Positions 56,016-64,000 of a stretch of 64,000 nt of DNA are shown here, piece after piece; the first letter of the stretch is position 1, and each line of letters starts with the position of its first letter. The position numbers and the translations under genes are program-made. Under the pieces are notes generated by a model. It worked only from the letters and a program-made list of their open reading frames with translations. It was not told where the DNA came from and did no database searches. Origin of the DNA: Tenrec ecaudatus (taxonomy: Eukaryota > Chordata > Mammalia > Afrosoricida > Tenrecidae); NCBI RefSeq assembly GCF_050624435.1, contig NC_134541.1:6958983-7022982 (forward strand). Direction: 5' to 3'.

Positions 56016-56138
56016 GTGGTGGTGCCATCTAGTGGCGCTCGATGGCAGGGATGTAAGCAACATCTGAGTTCGGGTCCAGGGGACTCTTCCACCTGGTTAC
56101 TAATTTTCCCTGTACCTGTCGGCACAGTGGGTTGATTA

Positions 56139-56275
56139 TTGAAGTGCTCGCTGAAAGAGTGGGCGTGAGCCGAATAGCTACTCTGCAGGACGAAGACGAG
56201 GCTGTCTCGGGGGATTCACAGCCGAGGAAACCCCATGGGCACCTGTGCTGTAGGGTTGATGTGATTGGACCGCAG
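56139..56275 (+). repeat. AfroSINE copy, diverged
   Basis: GGACGAAGACGAGGCTGTC and GAGGAAACCCCATGGGCACC; head degraded. The region from 56276 to 56966 is unassigned. Confidence 0.65.
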
Positions 56276-56974
56276 TGGGATTGGCTTTCTGTTATGGACA
56301 CGTTCTTGCAGCCAGGCTCTCAACCTGCATCCTTTCCCCGCTTCATTGTAGCCTTTGCACGGACGCCAGCGTGATGGCCCTCAAACAGAGATCCCTGTCA
56401 GTTCTCAGGTGGAGTCTCTTCAACAACTGCTCTGTGCTGAAGTCTGCTCCCTCCCCCTCATCTACAGGGTCTCCCGGGTCTGGGCAACAGGTTGGAGCTG
56501 CCCAGCTGTACAGGGTGAGCTAGTTGGTGCTTCCAGCACTGTGGACACCGGCCTCTTCTGTGACCGCTCAGTGCTGCCGTGGTGCCAGGACAGCAGTCAG
56601 AGACAACTTGTAGGTGAGTGGGTGTGGCTGTGTGCCAACAAAACTTTTTTTTATACAAACGAGTGGTGGGCTGGAAAAGCCTATGCACCTGTTTCCTTGG
56701 CTGTTTAATTTTATTTTTCAATGTCAGTGTCTTCTCCTGGTTGACGCTGAAGTGGGAACCCCTGGGTCCAGCTCAGCCTGGTCGGGGGCATGGGGGGTGG
56801 CATATGGACTTCTTCCCAAAGTCTCAAGCGTCCCCAGTGGACAGCTTTGGGGACGCCCACTCTTGGGGCATGTTGGCATTGACAGGGTCTTAGGAGATTC
56901 TGTTTCTTCCGCTCTCCAGGCACCTGGCCTCTGATTCATTGTTTATCTGGGAGGATGCAACAAAAGGGCTAGAG

Positions 56975-57459
56975 CAATGGTTCTCAACCTGTGGGTCGCA
57001 ACCCCTTTGGGGGTCGAATGATGCTTTCACAGGGTCACCTAAGACTGTCAGATAACATCTATTTCTGATGATCTTAGGAACTGAGACATCGCTCCTCTAT
57101 CCGTCTCCAGGCAGGTCCACCCACATGCAGATAGCCCACATATGAGTACCAGGTGTGAAGACTGTTACCCATGCTACTCCATGCTTCAAGACAACATTTC
57201 ATTGATTTGTCATTAGATATAAATATTTCACAATATATAATTACATATTGTTGCTGTGATTCATCACTATGCTTTCATGATGTTCAATTTGTAACAACGA
57301 AAATACATCCCGAATAGCAGATAGCACGACATGACGATTCATATCAGTAGTAAAATGACAGTGATGAAGTAGTAACGAAGATCATGCTCTGGTTAGGGGT
57401 CCCCCCACATGAGGAGCTGTATGGAAGGGTGGTGGCCTGAGGAAGGTGGAGAAGCACCG
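56975..57459 (+). mobile_element. SPIN-like hAT element, 485 bp
   Basis: Full-length non-autonomous copy in the opposite orientation to 25286-25770 and of the same length. Starts CAATGGTTCTCAACC; the right end GGTGGAGAAGCACCG is mutated. Flanks GGCTAGAG/CCCTAGAC keep the CTAGA core. Confidence 0.92.
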
Positions 57460-57644
57460 CCCTAGACTGTCACCCCCTCTCTGTAGCAGCTTTACGCACA
57501 GACTCGCCACCACGACGTTCTTTCACATGAAGAGACTCACAAAAACATCGTCCTTCTGTAACAGGCTAATGAGGCCGGTTTCACAAACTCCATGCCAACA
57601 ACAAAAATCACATCTCTTTGGTTATTTCAGTGAAAAACAGCACC

Positions 57645-57674
57645 CAATCAAACCCACTGCCCGTGAGTCGATTC
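57645..57674 (-). repeat. AfroSINE tail fragment
   Basis: CAAACCCACTGCCCGTGAGTC, the conserved 3' block in reverse, abutting the next copy. Confidence 0.7.
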
Positions 57675-57675
57675 C

Positions 57676-57866
57676 AGAGCCCTGATGGCTTGTGGGTTAC
57701 CCGTTGGGCTGCTCACTGCTAGGTCAGCAGTTCGAACCCACCAGCTGCCCCGCTGCAGACAGACGAAGCTTTCCCATCTCATACCAATGGTTACAGCCTC
57801 AGAAACCCACAGGACAGGCTCACTCTGTCCTATAGGGTTTTCACAAGTCAATCGATCATCGCAGAT
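57676..57866 (+). repeat. AfroSINE copy
   Basis: AGAGCCCTGATGGCTTGTGG head, B-box GGTCAGCAGTTCGAACCCAC intact, tail degraded after the GTCCTATAGGG block. Confidence 0.9.
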
Positions 57867-58788
57867 CATTTGTGCCATTACCTCTTTGTCTGAGACTCAG
57901 AGTAAGCCAGAGGTTAAATTATAGCTTCCGGTGAAGTGATCGCTGAACTAAAGTCACAGGACATGTTGGGGTTTGAACTCATCTCTCCGAGTCCCTGTGC
58001 GGCACAACATGGCTAACCACCTCGCCTGATAGCCCAAAGCTTGGGACTTCACATCCTCCCATGTGGTAAACTGAGGGCCGGGGTGAGAATGAAATGCAGC
58101 TAAATCCTCCATGCTCTTAATTACAGGTCCGGAAAGCTGGCTCCGGTGGGGGAAGGCTCTCAGGGTGATGAGCTATGAATAAATCTCCATATACATTCTC
58201 ATGACTGAACACAGTCCCTCCAGTAAGCCCCATAAAGGAGCTGCCCTAAAAGAAGCATCATTCCTGCGTCTGCTTATTGCCTGTGCCTGGAGGTTGTCTG
58301 TAGAGAAGGGCAGTCAGGTTCATGGCCCCAACCCATGAAAATGTAGGGAACCCTCTTCTGATGTCTCTTGCTGATATTGAGCATAGATTGATTCCCTAGT
58401 TCAAGGTCAACTAGCACTAGGTTAGGACCATGACTCACCTCATTGCTTGTTTATTATGCTACCGCTTAGGCTACTACCCACGGACTGTGTAATGTGTTTG
58501 ATGAATGATGTGTATGCCTTTTGAAAGATCTGGAAGCCACATTATGTGTACCCATTGGAAAATACATTCGGCTCTTGGTCCTGATATAGGGACAAGGAGC
58601 CCCTGTACCCTGCTGTCTATCTGTCTTTATTCTCCATAATTGCAAACTTGTTCCCGAGGACCCGTTCAACTGCTGGGGGACACTCCCAGAGGTACTTCAA
58701 AAGACAGGCATGGCGGTCTGCTTCCCACAGACCCCAACCTGGAAACCCCACAGAGCACAGTTCCACTGTGCACCGATCCCATGAGGAA
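57867..58788. other. unassigned sequence
   Basis: No repeat or exon recognised. Confidence 0.35.
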
Positions 58789-58983
58789 TGGAGCCCTAGG
58801 GGCCCAGTGTTTACAGGGTGGGCTGCTAACCTCAAGGTCAGCAGTTCAAAACAGGCAGCCACTCCAAAGGAGAAAGATGAGGCTTTCTACTCCCATAAAG
58901 AGTTAGTCTCGGAAACCCACAGCAGCGGTCCTCCCTGCCCCATAGGGTTGCTAGGCGTCATAGTAGACTCAATGGCAGTGAAG
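58789..58983 (+). repeat. AfroSINE copy
   Basis: GAGCCCTAGGGGCCCAGTG head through the AGTAGACTCAATGGCAGTG tail. Confidence 0.88.
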
Positions 58984-59529
58984 ATTTTTTTGAGGGTGAG
59001 TCTGCTCACTAAAGATCTATAGTCTCAGGGTCGCTATGAGTCAGTCAACTGGATGGCAGGGAACGATGGCTTTGTCAACGTCTCCAAGATGCAGCCTCCT
59101 GATTGGTGGAGTGAGTGAGGGCAGAGGGTGCCAGCAGCCGGCTGAATGAGTTCTCCATCTCTCAGTCGGAGCCCACTGCGGGCATTCCCGGAGGTCAGGA
59201 AATGAATCACATCGGATTTCAACAGTCAAGTCCCATCTTTTGCCAGCTGCACGGAGATCCATGGATGCAGGTTTCCTATCTATCAGAAAAGCAGCGAGAG
59301 ACCTTGGAAGAGCTTCCGATAAACAGCAGAGATGCCCTTGTTCGGGATTCCGATGGAGCAGGGACAGAGCGGGACGAGACTCCAGTTGTGAGCGCACCGC
59401 GCTGTGCCACCTCTGCTGGGTGATCTCTGTGCAGTGCCACGAGCCACCCCCGCAGCCTGGCCGGCACCTGCTGTGCAGGCTGCTCCCACTCAAATGCTCC
59501 CGTGGACCGCCAAGCGGAACCCCGCCCGC
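58984..59529. other. unassigned sequence
   Basis: GC-rich toward 59500; may include a decayed RTE 3' end. No exon evidence. Confidence 0.3.
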
Positions 59530-59960
59530 CCTGCGAACCTCCTCACCACTGCTCTCATCTTGGAGCCCATTGTTGGCCACCGTGCCAGCCCGCCAGGTTG
59601 AGGGCCTTGCTCTCTTCCCTGCCCCTGTACTTGACCAAGCATACGGCCCTCCTCCAGGGACCGGTCTCTCCTGGCAATCTGAGAAGGCGTCTTGACATCC
59701 GGCCTCCAAGGAGCCTCCTGGCTGTACTTCTTCCAAGACAGACTCCGTGCACTTTCCATATTCTCCTGCAGCACCGGCCTTCAAATGTGTGGAATATTTT
59801 TGCTGTCCCTCGTCCGTGTCCAGCTTTCCTATGCGTAGGAGATGATTGAAGCCGCATGGCCTGTGGCGCCAGGTGAATCTCCGTCTTCAGAGGCGCCTCC
59901 CTGCTCTTCAGCACCTTAAAGACATCTTGTCCCACAGACCTAGATGCCCAGAAATGCAGT
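59530..59960 (-). mobile_element. RTE LINE 3' fragment, GC-shifted
   Basis: 'TTGGAGCCCATTGTTGGCCA', TGACCAAGCATACGGCC, GGGACCGGTCTCTCCTGGC and CTGTACTTCTTCCAAGACAG in reverse RTE order. The minus-strand 247-codon frame across it is not the RTE frame. Confidence 0.72.
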
Positions 59961-60208
59961 GCGGGGACATCCCCAGAAAGACTTCTGCATTTCCCTGCCT
60001 CTGAATTGCTTGAGGGATGAGTCATTGTCACCTTAGCGGCAGTGTGGTGGCTTCTTCCACTTGGGGACTCTGGGCTGACCATTCACAAGGTCGAGTGTGG
60101 TGTGGGCGGTACTGCCTGGAGCTGCCATCAGTTCAGCGCCTGGCCCAGGGTGACCTCCTGAACTGATCGACGCCTCTTTGCCACTGTTGTGTGGCCAACA
60201 AAAGGTGT

Positions 60209-60327
60209 CAGAGGAACCCTGGTGGCACCAGCAGTTCCGTGCTGAGCTGCTAACGGAAAAGACGGCAGGCGAAACCCACAAGCGGCTCTGCTTCTGTAAA
60301 GGGGCACTCCGGCTCTGTCCACAGCCC
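60209..60327 (+). repeat. AfroSINE copy, fragment
   Basis: GGAACCCTGGTGGCACCAGC head and GAAACCCACAAGCGGCTC; cut by the LTR that follows. Confidence 0.72.
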
Positions 60328-60759
60328 TGTGCTAGGCTGGGTGATCAGAGACGCAAGTCAGAGACACTCATGTACGTGTAAGAAAGAGCTGTATATCAAG
60401 AAGTAACCTAATGTCGGGAAAAGAGCCCAGCCCAGTCCAGCTCAAGCCCCCAAGTCCTTTAGCAGTCTGTCAGCCCTCTTCCGACTCACACAGTCTGATT
60501 GCAGGAAATCCCAGGCCGGCGGGTGCAGATCCTGCGGATCCGAGGCTGGTGGAAACCGTGGCAGGGCTCCAGCAGCTCTCAGGGTGGCCGGCAAGCAGGA
60601 AGGTGAAGGCAGAGAGAGGTCAGGAGGTTCCGGAGGCCTCCTTATGAGAAGGCCATGCCCGCAAGGAGCCACCATCTGGCTGTGACCCGACTGACAGGCT
60701 ACATGCCACCTCTACACATTTATATCTTCAAGTGGACATGAACTACTGTCACGACCACA
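60328..60759 (-). mobile_element. solo LTR, MaLR-like (family A)
   Basis: Plus strand TGTGCTAGGCTGGGTGATC..ACTGTCACGACCACA, with AGCCC/AGCAC flanks (5 bp, one mismatch). Confidence 0.85.
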
Positions 60760-60799
60760 AGCACCCTCCACTAGCAGCACAGCGCACCCTCCCTGGGTG

Positions 60800-60960
60800 C
60801 GAATGCAGGTAGTATGGGGACTGTGTGGCCTTGGGGAAGTGGCTTGACCTCTTTGGGCCTCAGTTTCTTCATTCATAAAATGGAGACCTCACTCCCCTAA
60901 TAGATGTTCTGCTGAAGAAGGAGATGATGTAGGCAGACATTTCATGTGATGAGCATTATG
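60800..60960 (+). repeat. MIR SINE fragment
   Basis: 'GTGTGGCCTTGGGGAAGTGG', GGGCCTCAGTTTCTTC and ATAAAATGGAGACC are the MIR core. Confidence 0.75.
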
Positions 60961-61230
60961 CCAGCTGCCAATGTTAGGGTCCCAGACCTGGCTTTTCTTA
61001 GGCATCACCAACACGTGAGCCTACTGAGGACATGAAAGTAACCCAGATGTTGCTCTTATCCTGAGATAGGTCCAGCCACGTGCAAAGGCCCGTCCCCAGC
61101 AAGTCCGTTTGCAACGCACCTGCCTTTAGCTCCCGTCTTAGCCACCGGTGCTGCTATAAGAGAAGGCCCGCAAACGGGCCTTTACCGAGCAGTTTGTTGA
61201 CTTCCTCACAGCTGGGAGCCTAGGAGGAGC

Positions 61231-61420
61231 CCTGGGGGTGTAGTAGCTTGCATGTTGGGCTGCTAACCACAAGATCAGTAGTTTGAAACCACTAGCCACT
61301 ACCTATTAGAAAGGTGAGGCTTTCTACTCCTGTAAAGAATTACAAACGCAGCAGCAAGTCTCACCTGCCCTACAGGGTTGCTTTGAGTAGGATGCGACTT
61401 GGCAGTAAGTTTTTGGCTTG
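61231..61420 (+). repeat. AfroSINE copy
   Basis: GGAGCCCTGGGGGTGTAGTAG to GGGTTGCTTTGAGTAGG; T-rich tail. Confidence 0.9.
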
Positions 61421-61432
61421 GAATAGACGAGG

Positions 61433-61662
61433 AGTTTGACAGACTTTGGACATGTGGTCAGGAGAAACCGGTGCCTGGAGAAGGACATCATGCTTAGTAA
61501 AGCGGAGGGCAGCGAAATAGAGGGAGACTTTCAACGACATGAATTGACCTAGTGGCTGCATCCGTGGGCTCAGGCAGAGGAAGGATCATGAGGGCGGGGC
61601 CGGGCCGGGCAGTGTTTTGTTCTGTGGCCCACGGAGTTGCTACGAGTCAGAATCTAGCAACC
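61433..61662 (+). mobile_element. RTE LINE 3' end
   Basis: GGTCAGGAGAAACCGGTGCC, AAGGACATCATGCTTAGTAAAG, GTGGCTGCATCCGTGGGC, then the AGTTGCTACGAGTCAGAATC terminus shared with AfroSINE. Confidence 0.8.
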
Positions 61663-62213
61663 ACTATCACCTGATAGGATTGAAAACACATGTTTTCGGA
61701 AGGACATAATTCAGTCGATTCCAGCTCCTTCCAAACACAATCATGAGCATCTGTGGACAGACGACTATTTATATCATCTCCTCGAATCTTCAACCCACAG
61801 AACCCCATGGGGGGCAGCAGGTCCCCCGGCATGTGGTTAGTGTGGGCCTGGGGCCAGATTGGAACCCAGGCAGCAGAGGTCTTGGAGGCTGTCCTCATCC
61901 GTCTAACTCCTCCCTCCCTCTTTGTTCCTCCATGGTGGAGCGCATGATCTGAGATGCCAGGAAGAACTGGCTCCTCAAACCAGGGCCCTCTGACTCCTTG
62001 CCCAGTGCTCCCTCCGTTGCCACCATTGTCCTGCCCTGCTCATGAAACGTGGCACCCAAAAGGGCAGTTGGGACCTCGCATCAGCTCCTCCCCAGCCTCT
62101 GCTCATTGTGACAGTGCCTGACCCTTTTCTACGCCAGCCAGATCAGAAGCCTAAGCCCCAGCTTAGGGAAAGCTCCTGTGAGGGACATCGGTTTGTCTGT
62201 CTGCTGCCTTTGA
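61663..62213. other. unassigned sequence
   Basis: No feature recognised. Confidence 0.35.
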
Positions 62214-62555
62214 AGGAGCCCTGGCGGCAACCTGGGCTAGGCGTGGGGCTGCTAGCTGCAAGGTTGGTTCAAACCCACCAGCCGCTCCGCGGCAGAAAGA
62301 CGAGGCTGTGTGCTCCCTGCAGGAAGCGTAGTGGGTTACATGTCGGGCGAGCAACCACAAGGGCAGCAACTTGAAACCATGCGCCGCTGTGTGGAGAAAG
62401 AGTGAGCAGTTCACAACCACCAGCTGCACCGTGGGAGGAAGATGAGGCTTTCTACTCCTGTAAAGATTTACAGTCTCAGCAACTCACAGAGGGCAGCTCT
62501 ACCCTGTCCTCCGGGCCGCTGTGAGCCAGCATGACCTGATGGCAGTGTGGGTTTG
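62214..62555 (+). repeat. compound AfroSINE with three head-like segments
   Basis: GGAGCCCTGGCGGCAACC head to GACGAGGCTGTGTGCTCC, then a second head (GCGTAGTGGGTTACATG..), a third B-box/body (GCAGTTCACAACCACCAGC, GATGAGGCTTTCTACTCC) and a full tail. Serial insertion or recombination. Confidence 0.82.
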
Positions 62556-63365
62556 GCTGGAAAAGAGGGGAATATGGCGCCACCATCTGGTCCAGTCATT
62601 TTTTACACTCGGGACCTTGGAAGAGAAATCGCTTCATTATTCATGGGGCTGGAGGGGCTGCGGGGGTAGTGGAGGGAGACAGTCCCCTGCCCATGCGGCC
62701 AGACCCTGGCCAGCGTGTGTGGCAGAGAAGCAGCTGTGCTTCTTCATTAAGGAGAGATTGAGCCAGAGGGGAGGGGAAAGCCAACTTTTTCTTGGCTCTC
62801 TGCCCCGAGGGTTGCCCGTGGTCATTTCAAGACCCAGTGGACTGGCTTCTAAAGGGTTCCTGTGAAACACAAGGTAAAGTTTTTGTTGATCAGTATCTGT
62901 CGGAGAGGAAATGAGTCTGTTGTCTGGGAGTAGGGTGGGTGGGGGATGATGCTCATTTTTCACATTCTAATGGCCTCGTGGCCATGCTCCTCATTAAAAC
63001 AGGGCACGCCAGGAGCCAGTGGCTGGGGAGTTAATTACTGATCTGAGATAGCTTCAGAAACCACTGTCAGGGACTTGCCTCGCTGCAGATCATGACAATA
63101 ACTGATAGCCAGAGACGGCAGTAAACAATAACATCCATCTAGCTCCAGAACAGGAAGGGGCTCAGAAGGCCTGGTGTAGAATCTTTTATGCCAGACAGTC
63201 GGTCCTGAAGAGTCACAGGGCCCCAAGACAGAGATGGGGGCTCAGGTGATGGCCCAGTGACTTAACCTTCAGGACCAACACCAATGTCCACTAAAACGTT
63301 AGCCATGTGTCTGGCCCTGACTGGGCAACAGGAGCCCTGGTTATAGGGATAGTTTTTCCCTCTCA
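62556..63365. other. unassigned sequence
   Basis: No exon evidence; an AfroSINE head trace near 63331. Confidence 0.35.
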
Positions 63366-63390
63366 AAACACACACACACACACACACACA
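63366..63390. repeat. (CA)n microsatellite
   Basis: About 12 units next to a SINE tail. Confidence 0.95.
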
Positions 63391-63392
63391 GT

Positions 63393-63545
63393 TTGCTGCT
63401 GCTGTTGGTGGCCCTCAAGTCCATTCACAGCGACCTCATATGATAAAGTAGAACGGCCCCATAGGGTTTGCTGGGCTCTGGTCTTTACAGGAGCAGAATG
63501 CCTGTAAAGGTCGGCGGTCTGAACTTACCCTGGGGCCCTGCAGTA
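63393..63545 (-). repeat. AfroSINE copy, older subtype
   Basis: GGTGGCCCTCAAGTCCATTC..CCATAGGGTTTGCTGGGCTC in reverse; the body contains a duplicated CTTTACAGG..CTGTAAAGG. Confidence 0.65.
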
Positions 63546-63639
63546 GAAAGGCTCAGCAGTCAGCCTAAGAAAGACCCCAGCCTTGGGACCTCTATGGGGC
63601 AATCTGCTCTGGCCTATGGGGTCCCTGTGAGTCAGAAAA

Positions 63640-63824
63640 GGAGTCCTGGTGGTGCAGTGGTTACTAACCATAAGGTCCACAGTTCAAACCCACCAGCCGC
63701 TCCAAGGGAGAAAGATGAGGCTTTCTACTCCTGTGAAGAGTTATACAGTCTTGAAAACCCACAGGGGCAGTTCTATCTGGTCCTATAGGGTCGCTACGAG
63801 TCGGCATCGGCTGAACAGCAGTGA
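63640..63824 (+). repeat. AfroSINE copy, complete
   Basis: GGAGTCCTGGTGGTGCAGTGG head, GTCCACAGTTCAAACCCACC, GGGAGAAAGATGAGGC, tail GGTCGCTACGAGTCGGC. One of the best preserved copies. A fragment of another copy starts at about 63928 and runs off the window. Confidence 0.92.
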
Positions 63825-64000
63825 GTTAATAAAGTTAATGGGTTGAAAACAAGACTCTATAGTACTTAACAACCAGATAACTTTTGGTCAATTCTTTAAT
63901 TTATCTTTTATCTGTAACTATAATATCAAGTGAGAGTTACATGTTGGACTGCTTACTTACCATAAGGTCAGAGATAGACTGCTTTTTAAAATTTTTAAAA

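Noticed and set aside
59041..59784. 247-codon minus-strand frame, the longest after MC3R apart from shadows
   Set aside because: Overlaps a decayed RTE LINE in a non-RTE frame in GC-rich DNA; no domain recognised.

Overview
This is mammalian nuclear DNA, most likely from an afrotherian and specifically a tenrec such as Echinops. The species call is an inference from two repeat signatures read directly in the sequence. The first is more than 30 AfroSINE copies, a tRNA-derived SINE restricted to Afrotheria. The second is seven copies of a hAT transposon whose termini and body match the SPIN family, which is known to have entered only scattered tetrapods by horizontal transfer and is reported in tenrec. 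There is no bacterial gene organisation, no operon and no CRISPR array.

The window holds one clear protein-coding gene: an intact, intronless melanocortin-3 receptor gene (MC3R) on the minus strand at 16763-17740, 325 codons, with every melanocortin-receptor hallmark present. A poly(A) signal candidate lies about 565 bases beyond its stop codon, and a composite microsatellite sits about 150-210 bases upstream of its start codon. In other mammals MC3R lies in a gene-poor stretch, so a 64 kb window with one gene is expected. I found no support for exons of other genes.

The rest is layered transposon sequence. Layout: 0.3-5.2 kb AfroSINEs, MaLR-like LTRs and an RTE LINE fragment; 5.4-6.7 kb a LINE split by a class II-type solo LTR with a 6-bp target duplication; 7.2-16 kb mixed LINE, SINE, LTR, L2 and MIR remnants; 16.2-18.4 kb MC3R; 18.6-20.3 kb mostly unassigned; 20.3-26.2 kb LTRs, LINEs, RTE and a SPIN nested in an LTR; 27.2-28.2 kb two LTRs of one family in inverted orientation; 29.3-34.4 kb two SPINs, RTE fragments, and two LTRs with perfect 5-bp target duplications; 36.7-42.5 kb a broken class I (gammaretrovirus-like) endogenous retrovirus on the minus strand, carrying a second, unrelated LTR inside its pol region; 42.8-43.4 kb another LTR; 44-51 kb mostly low-repeat sequence; 51-61.7 kb LINE, RTE, LTR and SPIN copies; 62-64 kb compound AfroSINEs.

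The nesting order gives a relative history: RTE and AfroSINE copies are hosts for MaLR-like LTRs, and one LTR is in turn host for a SPIN. I do not see a new biological system. The points most worth following up are the SPIN cluster, the nested insertions, the internal duplication in the retroviral gag region, the inverted LTR pair, and lineage-specific features of the MC3R amino terminus and 5' flank. All repeat boundaries are read by eye and are approximate unless a target duplication is quoted.
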